A stretch of 64,000 nucleotides of DNA from Nemophila menziesii (GCA_029959085.1 JARWIR010000017.1:26350144-26414143), one strand, 5' to 3'; shown: positions 53,162 through 63,860, counted from the first letter of the stretch. Program-made: numbers and translations. Notes: generated from the sequence alone by a model not told the origin.

Positions 53162-54331
53162 CTATTGCCTCGCATTATCGACATCCAAGATAGGATTTAC
53201 TGGATCTTTGTTTAAATTCTCAAGGAGTGTCATGATGTGCACTTGATTAGCTTTGATTTGTGCCACATCATTGGCCAAGAAATTTTGAGCTGCTTTGACT
53301 TTATTCAGTCGCTCCTCCATCTTTTCTCGCCAAATACGATCCTTTTCCTCTTTTAAAACTTGCGTAATTCCCGCTCCTCTCAAAACTTTCTTGATCCAAG
53401 AATTATCAATATTGTTACTCATCTTATACTCTAGTTTCTCTTCTTCACCCGGAATCACATTCTCTCTTCGAACAAGGCACGTGATCATAGTAGGATATTT
53501 CACATTAAATAATGAAGTAGGAGAGATCGAAAATCGCAGCACCTCCTCAAAGATCAATTGTGACACATCCACTTCTTCTCCCCTTAAAATAGAATTCAGA
53601 AAGATTGCGTTCTTTTAGGTACATCCGAATTTCTTGTGTTTCCAAAGGTATAGTTGAAAGAAAATTGTGCCAAACTCTTGTATCAGCTTGAAGATATTTG
53701 TAAGGCAAGGTGCCTTCAATTCTCCCTTATGCGATTTCACTTTCTCTTTATGTAATACATGCTCAAAAAGTAAATTCCAATCGAAAGTCTTGATGTTATC
53801 CACCACTTCTCTATACTTACATGGTCCAACCAATTTCTTAAACAGGAAGTGGTTTAGAATCTCTTCAACTGTAAAAGGAACTAACTTGCCTCTAATTGGA
53901 ACACAATGTTTACTATCTCGGCTAAAGAGGCCTAAATAGAATTCGGAAACTAACTCAACACATAAATTTGAACGTCTTACCATAAACATAGACCAACCCA
54001 ATCTTTCACCTATCTCCAAGAATCTCTTAAATTCACCTTCACCAACTTCTTTTTCAAATACTTTCTCATAAGCCAAAGGTAGTCCTTGTAGATGTTTCTT
54101 AGCTAAAGCTAACAAGGCCTTGGAAGCTTCCTCTTTCTCTTTGGGTGTAGGACTCTCGATTTGTAGATGATGTGGTGTTTTCCTTACGAAAGCTGGAACC
54201 TTTTTATTCATTGAATTAACCACAGTTAGATGTCCTCTCTTCTCTTGACCTGTTTTATCCTTTATGTTGAAACTTGAACTTTTCTCACTTGATTTATTCT
54301 CCATAGAACCCAATACCTTACTTTTCTTCAT
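53162..54331 (-). pseudogene. Accessory ORF of the Athila-like element (one in-frame stop)
   Basis: 54331-53615 and 53572-53162 are in the same frame with a TAA at 53615-53617, together about 390 codons. Basic N-terminal part (to about residue 60), then NLCVELVSEFYLGLFSRDSK, VPIRGKLVPFTVEEI and, after the stop, VDVSQLIFEEVLRFS and FNVKYPTMITCLVRRENVIP. The C-terminal REKMEERLNKVKAAQNFLAN and following heptads form a coiled coil. Length, order of blocks (EFY..., RG..(V/L), P(Y/T).I(F/T).(R/C)L) and the coiled coil match the 411-residue ORF at 18310-19545, although most residues differ. I take both as plant transposon-associated proteins of one family. No enzymatic motif is seen. Confidence 0.65.
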
Positions 54332-54814
54332 CTCCCTAGCAGTGGATAATGTTTATGTTCTTTTAGTCATCTCAATTAACCTCCAAGTCAAAGCTTTAAC
54401 CACTCTTGAAATTTGAAACTCTTGATTATAGGTTGAATAAGCTTTATTTGGTTTAGGAAAGGTGTTATTATGATGATTATCTATATGGGTAGGATGAATT
54501 CTTGTTTGATTGGTATGGATCTAAGAAATTGTTGGGTGAAATTTTGGAAATTTATGCTTTTGATTATTGGATTCAAAGTGTTTTGATATGATTTGGGTGG
54601 TTGAATCTTCTTTATAATGATATAGGGAAAGGATCAGATGTGTTTTATGGTGATTGGGTAGTGTTTTGATGTTTGGGGAATGTTTTTTGAAGCTTTAATA
54701 GAGTTAAGAGAGGTTTGGGTAAGAAAGAGAGGCTAAAGGATTGAATAATTCATGTAAAAACTAACCTCTTCTTCAATACCCATCTTATAACCCTTATTGT
54801 GGATCTGGCGACGC
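54332..54814 (-). other. Leader-like spacer 5' of the accessory ORF
   Basis: Noncoding, between the dyad cluster and the ORF, comparable to 18099-18309 in the SIRE-like element. Confidence 0.45.
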
Positions 54815-54817
54815 CGT

Positions 54818-55111
54818 GCAGTGCACCAGACGTGGAGTCAAGGGTTGAAAACCCGTAGTCGCAAGTTGTCGATACGGTTTTGGGTAGCTGGTCTCGGCTA
54901 TGTATCGTATTTGAAAACTGGCGCCACGGTTTTTTTTGTCTTGCGGTACACCGGAGGGTTGGTGCGGTGCACCGAACCCCTATTTTGTTCAGACGTAGTC
55001 GCGCTTCTCGATATGGTTTTGTCTCCCTTGTCTCGGCATTGGACCGTAGCTGAAAACCGTCGCCATGGTTTTTGACCTGCGGTGCACCGGATGTCTCCTG
55101 CGGTATACCGC
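54818..55111. promoter_or_regulatory. Cluster of GCGGTRYACCG dyad pairs in the Athila-like element
   Basis: GCGGTACACCGG (54943) and GCGGTGCACCGA (54964), spacing 21. GCGGTGCACCGG (55079) and GCGGTATACCGC (55100), spacing 21. A weaker GCAGTGCACCAG lies at 54818. Between the pairs a sentence-like block recurs: TGTCGATACGGTTTTG (about 54868) against CTCGATATGGTTTTG (about 55008), then TGAAAAC..(G/C)GCGCCACGG / CGTCGCCATGG. The whole 150-base unit is therefore tandemly duplicated. Confidence 0.6.
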
Positions 55112-55388
55112 AGAAGTGGTCTGGTTTTAGCCGAATTTTCGTATTTCTTTTCCTAACTCGATTTATTACGTACCTGAAAATAAAAAACACTCATTCCTTT
55201 CTCAATAATACAATATCAACTAAAGAAACTAAACTAAACAAAATTTTAAGACATAAAAACAAAAAATATTGCGGGTTATCTCCCGTACAACACTTTTATT
55301 TAACGTCTTTTAAAGTTAGACGCGTTACCTCTATCAAGAATTGCGATTATAGCTTCCCCAGCAATGCGCAAGGCTATGAACGTCTACT

Positions 55389-55575
55389 AACCTTCGTTTG
55401 AAACAACTTCAGTGACTACAAATGGTCCCATCCACGAGTCTTTGTGACTTCGTGGCCCATTTTCTGGTTTGTGGGCTTTCCATACAACTTCATGGCCGAC
55501 CCCAAACTCAATATTTGGCTCAGTATCCACAGGTTTTACGTGGATCTCTTTAGGGACTTTGTGATGTGAAAGGTT
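55389..55575 (-). pseudogene. Integrase C-terminal tail left by a pol deletion
   Basis: The minus-strand frame reads VDTEPNIEFGVGHEVVWKAH, then PENGPRSHKDSWMGPFVVTE and VVSNEG followed by a stop. The W.GPF.V pattern is the end of Gypsy integrases. It lies directly after the protease (55550), so RT, RNase H and the integrase core were removed by one internal deletion. Confidence 0.6.
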
Positions 55576-56017
55576 GTGGATGATAGGAACTATGGAATTT
55601 TAACTTCCTTGGTTTCTTACCCCAGACATGGAATATCTCAGATATGTTTTTAGCATGAAGGGTAACTGTCCCCTCCTGGAAGTTGATGATGCTTTCACTC
55701 GTGGCCATGAAGGGCCTTCCAAGTATAATTGGAACCTGCTTATCTGCATCGAAATCAAGTATAACAAAGTCAATATGGATGGTGATATTACCTGATCGGA
55801 CGTGTACGTCTTCTACTGTGCCCCATGTTTTGGTAACTGAGTTGTCAGCAAACTGCAACTTCACTGGAGCTTTCTCTGCTTTCTGAAGTCCAAGTCTATC
55901 GAACACGGACTTTGGCATAAGATTCGCACCTGCACCCACATCACACATAGCTTTCATCTTGAGCATACCATTTATTTGAATAGGAAGATTAAAGCTTCCT
56001 GGATCTTTGAGCTTCAA
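55550..56017 (-). pseudogene. Athila-type aspartic protease remnant
   Basis: Contains KAMCDVGAGANLMPKSVFDR at the place of the Athila retropepsin active site (CDLGASINLMP), then VKLQFADNSVTKTWGTVEDV, DFVILDFDADKQVPIILGRP and FMATSESIINFQEGTVTL, all hallmarks of this protease. The catalytic Asp is present. The usual DLGAS is DVGAG. The upstream frame is shifted, so a complete polyprotein is not possible. Confidence 0.85.
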
Positions 56018-58080
56018 TGGTTAACTCTTTTTCTACTCTTCTCGAGGCTCTCTCAGTATGAGCCACAGTTTCTTTCTTGGCTTTTACACTTGCTTCCTTC
56101 TCTGGAATAACTTGCGTGAAAACTTGTTGCGGTGTAAGCCCTTTCTTTGCAATCTCAAGCATTTGGGCGTTGATATTTTCCGGAGTATACGCCTCTACAA
56201 ATGTCTTGAGTTCAATGTCTACCTTCGGATTTGTCTCAGGAATAGTTGTTGACATTGTTTAAATAACTGGTGGCGAATCCACCTTATCTTCTTCGTTCTT
56301 CTCTTGCACAACCGGTGCAACTTCATCTTTCAGCTCTTTTGAGGCTTCTTCCTCTTTCTCTTTAGCTGTAGCAGCTTGTAACTCTATAACCGATCTAATA
56401 TCTTCTTGAATATCTCTCAGAAGGTCTATGAAGTCGGATCTTCCGGACGAATCCTCATCTTCTTTAGAACAGTCAGAGTCTTCGGAGCTAGACTTGGTTG
56501 GTTCTTCCTCAGTTTCTGGAACTTCCAATGCAATTTCTGCAGCATGCAGTAATTCCTTATTCTTTTCAATCTAGGAAAATAGCCTTGCAAGCTTCGAACC
56601 CAACATTTGCATCACCTCCTTAGATAGCTTTCAATTCTTTCGCTTCCACAATATTTGTTAAAAATTTACTTAATTGCTCGACTTGCGTACCTAAAATCTG
56701 AACTGAAGCTTCTTGTTCTCTCAACTTCTCGTTCTATGTATTCATGTTAGTTGTCATTAGATCCATAAAATTCTTTAATTTTTATTAACTCACAACCCCC
56801 TCTTGAGGATATTGTGGTAAAGCCTTCTGAACTAAAGTATTAGTATATGTGTCATTGACAGGTTGTTGTGGAGGAGCAGGTTTATTATAATTCTGATTTC
56901 CCTGATAAAGAGCTTGACCTCTTGGTTGGTAAGAGTTATTCTGGGGACAAGGTTGATATTTACCTGGATTAGCAGCCCTCTGTAGATCTGAATACTGCAT
57001 ACCCGGATGATTCCTGTCACCAAATTGATAAATTTCTTGGTTGGATATGAAATACACAGATGATGGATTTCCTTCGCACTCTTCCCATGTATGATTCGTA
57101 CCTCACACTTCAAACAACCTTGTGCTTCTTGCACTACATTTGTTGCAGCTAAATTCTTCTGTATCTTAAGCTTAATTTCTTTGATTTGATTTTCCAATGC
57201 GGTAAATTAAGCTGAGTTTGCAGTTTCTGCATCTAATCGAAGCGTACCTCTGGTGTTTGTAACAGGAGCTCGCGAAAGTGGCCAACTCCAGTAAGTTCCT
57301 ATAATACATTCCATACCTTCGGCGTCTTCTGTAGGATCCATGGACACAAAACCCCCCTTTCCAAAATTATCTACCCTCAATCTATTTTCTACATTGATAC
57401 CTTGATAAAACATAGCTAACTGTAAAGACGAGGTGTAACCATGGAGAGTTCTGTTAAAACCTTGTTCATGCGTCTTCCACTTCTTCTTCATTCTCTTGGC
57501 AAAACTTAGCAAGCTCCATCTGATATTTTAATCTCATATTCTTCGGATAAAAACGATTAAAGAATGCGGCTTGAAGTTCTGTCCAAGTATTTATTGTACA
57601 TGGTAGTTGTCTATTTAGCCAATCACCAGCTTTTCTGGTAAAAAAGAACGAAAACATGTGACAATACAGTTGCTCGCGTGTAATGCCTGGAGTAATGTAG
57701 GCATCACAAATCTGCATGAACTTCTGAATCGATCTTACCGGATCTTGTATTGCTACACCACTATGGAGTCCAAAGCTCTGAAATCGACTGAGCATACCCG
57801 GGTCGGGCCTGAACTTGATATCCTAAATCTCTGGAGGACGTTAACCTAATGGTTGAACTCGAAAAGGTGCTCCCAAGCCTAGGAGATCTTATTCTAGTCT
57901 GTTGATGTTTCTGTTATCTTCCCGTGGCGGTGGTTGTAAATGGCCTAACAGATCAAGTGGATGTTCTACTCCCTCTCGTTGTTCTTCCATCGCTCTTCTT
58001 AGTGATTTGTCTTCTTTCAAGCGTTTACTATAAGCTCTGAAACTCCACTCGGGCTCCGCAAGAGGAGGCCAAGTATTCAT
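55989..58080 (-). pseudogene. Athila-like gag, frameshifted
   Basis: Starts at 58080 (MNTWPPLAEPEWSFRAYSKR). Then come 57795-57466 with HSGVAIQDPVRSIQKFMQIC, then FFTRKAGDWLNRQLPCTINT and WTELQAAFFNRFYP, the retrotransposon gag (Retrotrans_gag) core (A..WL..L....I.TW.EL...F...F.P). The frame then shifts at about 57500 (HEQGFNRTLHGYTSSLQLAM), 57057 and 56528 (acidic, DSDCSKEDEDSSG), with stops at 57889 and near 57200. It would form particles if intact, but is not functional here. No CCHC knuckle was recognised. Confidence 0.82.
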
Positions 58081-58194
58081 TGTGAAAAACCTGAAAAAGA
58101 CTAGAACAAACCAAAAAGCGTAAAACTGTAAATATAAAAATAACTAAAAACTACTACTAAAAATAAATAACCCACACGCTAACGAGACACAAGT

Positions 58195-58212
58195 CCTCGG
58201 TAGCGGCGCCAA
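58195..58212 (-). other. Primer binding site of the Athila-like element
   Basis: In reverse TTGGCGCCGCTACCGAGG, five bases after the 5' LTR end. It matches the TGGCGCCGTTGCCGGGG complementary to tRNA-Asp at most positions. Confidence 0.75.
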
Positions 58213-58217
58213 AAACT

Positions 58218-59937
58218 TGGTGTAGCCTAGGGTGATATAAAAATATGATAAATAAATAAGGATAATGATGCACTAATACCCTAGACTAAACACGTTACTC
58301 ACTACAAGTATCACAGATCATATGCAAGTTTTACTAGTAAGTAAGATTCGTTCCTCAGAGACATAGCGTGTTATGCTTATGGGCCAATAAATTCGAGTAG
58401 CAATTAATAACTAAAAGACAGAAAAAATAAATAAATATGATGATTGAGGAGATCAGATTAATAACTAAATAAAGTAAGACAATAAAATAAAAATGAAAGA
58501 AATAAGATGAGAAAGTATAGCTCAGGGTTTAATAAGGGTGATAATAGCTCTTAGATAAGTAGTCAGGATTCTAAATATCTCCCTACCCCCTTCTGGTTGG
58601 ACTAAGGCGGCGACCTCACAATTACTAGGGGACTTAACTAAGGTGCTCCTACGCCATTAGGTTCTTAGATGAGTCTGGCTTGCAAATAATTATCGGTGAT
58701 TAAATCAAACCCTAATGACTATCTAGTTAGGCAATCCCTTCTGGATCACTTCCGCACACTAGACGTTTATGTGGTGTTTCAATAATTAGACACCCCTTAT
58801 TGGGGACTAAGGTGGCGACCTCACAATTACCAGGGGAATTAACTAAGGTGCTCCTTCGCCATTAGGTTCTTAGATGAGACTGGCCTGCAAATAATTATCG
58901 GTGATTAAATCAAACCCTAATGACTATCTAGTTAGGCAAAGCGTTCCGGATCACTTCCTCACACTAGACGTTTATGTGGTGTTTCAATAATTAGACACCC
59001 CTTATGGGTGACCATCTAAATACTATTAGCACAACCCTAAATTGATTAGGTTTAAAACAGACAATAAATTAAAGCACATAAAATAAATATATGGTTAAGC
59101 AGCTAGAATAAATTTAAAATAGTTCTCCCATATAAACATAGATAGAAGAAAATAGAATTCATAGATTATACATATGGAAAACCCAAGCTATGGGAAAATT
59201 AGTTTATACTAGAAATAAATAAACTAAAAGAAAGATACATACTGTCAACTTGCTCTCTTAAATGACTCCTAATGATGAATAAAACTTAAGGACTAATGGG
59301 GGAGGCAAAGATGGACAAGGATATGTTTACAATATTTAAAAGGTGTATTTTAGGAGTCTAGGAAGCCCTAATTCGGATTTCTTGGAGTAGAAGGCAAGCA
59401 TTTGGATTCCTTTACCAAATCCAATTAGTAGCCTAAAATATAGAAAAGGTAAGAAACTGTTAATGTCTTGTTTTGGCCGTATCTCCTTTAATATTGCCCT
59501 AATTGACGGGTTCTTTATATCTAACTTATTGTCTAGGAAAGATCTACACTTTTTCTTTATACCATTCTTCCAAATTCCCAACCAATCTTGAGTTATGATC
59601 ACTTTAATGGACGTAGCTGTTGAAATTTAGATTTACTTGGCAACTTTTATTTTCCTATTTTATCTTTTTATTCCTTTATCTCCAATTTACATCATTATCT
59701 TCTTTCTTTCATCTATTGGAATTGATTTGACATCTAATTAATTACCATATATCTTTTTAATGTTTCACAATTATCAAACAATTAAACCAAATATGCTCTA
59801 AAAATAATAAATCATCAAATCAAGACAAGAAATAAGAAAATACAATAATTTTAATAAAAATCGACTAAAGACTATCCTAAAATACCTAAAATTATGTCTC
59901 CAACTAAGATTAAATCATCACAAATTGGGAGACATCA
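58218..59937 (-). repeat. 5' LTR of the Athila-like element, with internal tandem duplication
   Basis: 1720 bases against 1550 in the other LTR. The extra length comes from a duplicated segment of about 195 bases (about 58600-58795 and 58805-59000, both with GGACTAAGG.GGCGACCTCA and GACACCCCTTA). Another block present in the 3' LTR (TTGCTCGTATGCACTAATCC) is deleted. Confidence 0.85.
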
Positions 59938-59942
59938 AATAT

Positions 59943-60622
59943 CCCAGATGACAAGTGTTCGATCTGCAGGCCGAGACAAAACTTTGTCTTTTCAAGGTTT
60001 TTCATCTCAAATTCTCTCATGAGATAATTAGCAGTCGCGGTAATCTCTTCCGGAGTACCCACGAGATTTAAGTTACCCACATATATTGCTATTATGGCAG
60101 ATACATTTTTATATTTCTTGATAAAACACAAGGACAAAGTGGATTGTTGATGTATCCTTCCCTAACAAGGTATTCACTGAGGCAGTTATACCACATTCTC
60201 CCAGATTCTTTTAACCCATACAAGGATCTTTGTAACTTAATTGAGAATAAACCTGGAGACTTTTAATTATTTGTATCATTTCTTTTGAATCCCTCAGGGA
60301 TCTTTATATAAACATCACTATCTAATGACTCATACAAATATGCGGTGACAACATCCATAAGACGCATATCTAGTTTTTCTATGACTGCTAGACTAATCAA
60401 GTATCGTAATGTAATTGCGTTGATTACTGGGGAATACGTTTCATTATATTCAATTCTAGGTCTTTGTGAAAAACCTTGTGCCACAAGTGGTGCCTTATAT
60501 CTTTCAATTTCATTATTCTCGTTGTGTTTTTGTACAAATATCCATCTGTATCCAACTAGTTTTACAACGTTAGGTGTTTGGACTATTGGTCCAAAAACTT
60601 TTCGATTTTCTAAGGGTTTCAA
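59943..60622 (-). pseudogene. Copia reverse transcriptase (5' part), catalytic residues lost
   Basis: 60622-60263: NVVKLVGYRWIFVQKHNENN, APLVAQGFSQRPRIEYNETY, SPVINAITLRYLISLAV and MRLMDVVTAYLYESLDSDVY, the Copia RT N-terminal half. After frame changes, 60137-59943 reads AIIAIYVGNLNLVGTPEEIT and KTKFCLGLQIEHLSSGI. The Y-V-D-D active site is YVGN, so both catalytic aspartates are gone. The reading is cut at GI by the Gypsy insertion and resumes at 50042. Confidence 0.9.
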
Positions 60623-61490
60623 TTCAGCTTGTATAGCATCTTTCCATTTTGGCCAATCTTTTCTACGTCGACATTCTTCTCTGTTTTTCGTTCGGGGTCA
60701 TCATTCACAATGTCTAGGGATATTACATATGCAAATACATTATCTATAATGACTTTCTTTCTATCCCAACTTTCTCTTGTATTCAGATAATTTAAAGAGA
60801 TCTCTTCATACTCCTCAGTCACATTTTTTGTAGACTCATCATTCTTTATCTCTACGAGAGATTTTTCTTTAGATTCATCAATCTAATTTTTATAGGACTT
60901 ATCTCTTCGGGAGCACTTGCTTCTTGAACCCTTTTCTTTCAAGGATTCATATCTTTTGCACCAATCAGATGTCCGCTTTTGGTGCCCAAATTTGACATAT
61001 TATCAGGTTGTCCTTCAGGGATATCAACCCGTGCTGGTGTATTTGCAGCTGATATATGAGTTTTGGTTACTTTCTTGATATCAGTAAACGCGTCTGGTGT
61101 TTGTTTTGCAATATTTTGTAAATTAATTATCCTTTTTACTTCTTGGTCACATATATAAGTACGTGGGTGAAGATGAGACAAAGATGGAACATCCCTAAAA
61201 TTTCCCGCTGTTTATTATGAAATGACACTTTTTCTCCCCCTAATGACGAGAAAGTTGTCTCATCAAAATGACAATCTGCATATCTTGTTGTAAATAAATC
61301 ACCCGTCAGGGGCTAAATATATCTTATGATGGATAGAATCAAATCCAACATAGATTCCAAGGCGTCTTTGAGTACCCATTTTTGTTCGTTGTGGTTGAGA
61401 AATTGGAACATAAACCGCACAACAATTTTTTTTTAAAAATGATACACATTTGGCTGCTTGCCAGAAACAAGTTGAAAAGGTGAATATTGA
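60623..61490 (-). pseudogene. Copia linker between integrase and RT, decayed
   Basis: Degenerate frames. 60822-60619 carries NYLNTRESWDRKKVIIDNVF and AYVISLDIV, the usual region before Copia RT, and 61181-60939 a Pro/Gly-rich linker. Stops are frequent. Confidence 0.65.
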
Positions 61491-61953
61491 TTAAGTGAAG
61501 TTGGTCTTACATGAACCAATGAAGCGAACTGTAAAATTGCATGCTGAAGTGGGTAAATTAGATCTTAAAAGTAAAGGTTTAGCAATTAGCTGTAATCTCT
61601 TAATAAATGACCCTGCCAGGCCATTTTGAGTGTGTACATGTGCTACAAAATGTTCAACATCAATACCCATTGACATGCAATAATCATTAAATGTTAGAGA
61701 CGTAAATTCACCAGCATTATCCATACGAATGATCTTTATTGGATATTCTGGAAATTGTGCTCTCAATCTTATTATTTGAGCAATAAATCAGTAGACTCAC
61801 ATGTGGCCATCTTGATGATGCATCTATTAGGACCATAAAGTAACGAAATGGTCCACAAGGTGGATCAATAGGTCCACAAATATCCCCTTGAATTCTTTGT
61901 AAGAATATTGGAGATTCAATGTTAACATTCATTGGAGATGGTCTTATAATCAA
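61491..61953 (-). pseudogene. Copia integrase core, catalytic Glu replaced
   Basis: IQGDICGPIDPPCGPFRYFM and VLIDASSRWPHVSLL (61953 on), then IIRMDNAGEFTSLTFNDYCM and VAHVHTQNGLAGSFIKR (61766-61491, another frame). Of the DDE triad the first two Asp (GDICGP, MDNAGEF) are kept. The Glu of NGLAES is Gly (NGLAGS). One frameshift lies between the two pieces. Confidence 0.9.
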
Positions 61954-62058
61954 CTTCCCCTGTGAGATTTATATATATACACATTCACGAGGTAATAGAA
62001 TCTTCTGGTTCTTTAGGGAATATCCAAGTGATTTCTCAACTATTCGACGCATCATTGT

Positions 62059-62262
62059 TTATCCAGGGTGTCCAAGTCGCTCATGCCAGAGCATAAACAT
62101 TTTTGGGTCATTGAATTTTTGGTTCATAACAATATTTGATTCCACATATCTTATTGTTTCATAATATAACCCTGATGAGAAAATTGGGAGTCTTTCTTTC
62201 ACTTGCTTCTGCCAAGAAATATATGATGTAATGCAAAGATATTCTTTATTCCCTTTATTCAT
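62059..62262 (-). pseudogene. Copia GAG-pre-integrase domain
   Basis: Ends MFMLWHERLGHPG, the conserved W H.RLGH P of the zinc-binding domain before Copia integrase. Preceded by QKQVKERLPIFSSGLYYETI. Confidence 0.85.
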
Positions 62263-62313
62263 AGTCTGTATATGAAAACCATTGAGACATATGTCTTTGA
62301 AACTTAATAAGTT

Positions 62314-62565
62314 TCATTTTGATTTACTACAGTACAAAGATTCTTTTACTAAAATATTTGTTCCCTGTGGTAATATTATGTTTTCTCTTCCAAAAGCCTC
62401 AATTAGTTTAGAGGTACCGGAGATTGTACTAACATTTGCCTTTTTCCAATTTAAATTTAAAAAATATTTTTTATCTCGAAGTATTGTATGTGTTGTCCCA
62501 CTATCGGCTAAACAAATATCTCCGTTATTTATGTCAACATTGCTCATAGCATTGACATTATGCAT
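62314..62565 (-). pseudogene. Copia aspartic protease
   Basis: CLADSGTTHTILRDKKYF carries the D-S-G catalytic site, followed by STISGTSKLIEAFGRENIIL and LVKESLYCSKSK (usual end L.DVLY.P...). The active site is intact but the surrounding polyprotein is broken. Confidence 0.88.
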
Positions 62566-62569
62566 TTTT

Positions 62570-62985
62570 CTATATAAAAAATAAAAAAATGTAAGAAGTA
62601 TAACAAGGAGAAGAAAAATAATCGTGATAACACATAGTTTATTACGTTTGATGCATTATAAGAGACGTTATTTAATTATACTATCAAGTAAAATTATTAT
62701 GATAATACAATTCAAGTAAAGATAAGATTCATCTAGTTATTTTCGTTATTTTTGACCTCATCATTAGCATCACCACCAACAAATTCAATCCCATCCATTT
62801 ATCCGCTTGTCTCGTTTAGAAAATCTTCAACATTAAAAGAAGTAAAATCTATTTGTTTATTTTCATCATTGTTGTGGGAGTTTCACCTTGAATAGTATTG
62901 TTTAAATCAGCAAAGTTGGTTTATTTTCCCTTTCCATTAATTGATTCTTTATAGATATTAACCCAATGTTTTGATGTACGACATG
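62570..62985 (-). other. Copia gag-protease junction, decayed
   Basis: Short broken frames only. They lie between the zinc knuckle and the protease of the same element. Confidence 0.5.
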
Positions 62986-63860
62986 TACGAGACTAATGTC
63001 CTTTCATCCCACACCTATAACAACCATCATCATCATCATTTTTAGGGGTGTCATGATTAATACATTTAACTTTCTCATGTATCCTACCGTTATTGTTGTT
63101 CCACTTTAGGTGATTATTTGGGCTATGTTTACGACCATAACCACGACCACGACCGTGACCATAACTGCGTTCGCGTCCACGACCACGACCACGACCTCTA
63201 CCAAAATTATTTATATTCACTTCTAGGAATAATGCATTGGCATTCGCTTCTGGGAATGGTGATGATCCAGTGGGACGTGAGTTATGGTTTTTCATGTTTT
63301 GCTCAACAACAAGGAGATGTGAGATTAAATCAGAGTATTTCTTAAATCCTTTTTCACAATATGTGGTTTGTATAGCCATATTAGTTGGGTGAAAGGTAGA
63401 AAATGTTTTCTTGAGCATATCTTCTTCGTTAATATTAACTCCACACAATCTCAACTGTGACACAATTTTAAACAAACCCGAATTATATTCACTTATTGTT
63501 TTGAAATCTTGTAATCTCAACTGCATCCAGTCATAACGAGCCTTAAGAAGTATTACTCCCTTTAGGTGATTAAATCGTTCTGTCAAATTTTTCCATGAAA
63601 TGGATAGATCCTTGACACCTATATACTCAGATTTCAACCCGTCATCTACGTGGTAACGAAAAAAATCATGGCTTTTGATTTATCTTGCTCAATAGATGTA
63701 TTTGTTTCTTTAATTGTATTACTAATATTTTTCGCTCTTAAGTGCATGCCAACATCGAGGACTCAAGTTAAATAGTTTCTTCCGAAAACATCAATAGCAG
63801 CAAATTCAAGATTGAATATATTTTCTATGATACTGTAATACAAAATCAGTAGTATTATAG
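62986..63860 (-). pseudogene. Copia gag with damaged zinc knuckle
   Basis: From about 63840 the reading is NLEFAAIDVFGRNYLT, a stop where Trp is expected, VGMHLRAKNISNTIKETNTS, AMIFFRYHVDDGLKSEYIGV, WKNLTERFNHLKGVILLKAR, YDWMQLRLQDFKTISEYNSG and SDLISHLLVVEQNMKNHNSR. Then come a GRGRGRGRERSYGHGRGRG basic tail and CYRCGMKGH followed by a stop and SRTC. This is the typical gag of a Copia lineage common in eudicots. The 5' leader and LTR lie past the right edge. Confidence 0.88.

Larger units (their letters stand above)
50048..59937 (-). mobile_element. Athila-like Gypsy retrotransposon nested in the Copia pol, pol-deleted
   Basis: LTRs 50048-51597 and 58218-59937 in minus orientation, ends TGATGTCTCC...ACACCA. 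The target duplication is AAAAT (50043-50047) against AATAT (59938-59942), one mismatch. Removing the element restores the Copia reading across G-I-F-I-H. The primer site (58195-58212, in reverse TTTTTGGCGCCGCTACCG) fits tRNA-Asp-type priming used by Athila elements. Order from the 5' end: broken gag, protease, a short integrase tail, a GCGGTRYACCG dyad cluster, an accessory ORF, and about 1.5 kb noncoding. RT, RNase H and the integrase core are missing. The LTRs differ by many substitutions plus a tandem duplication, so it is older than the SIRE-like element. Confidence 0.88.
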
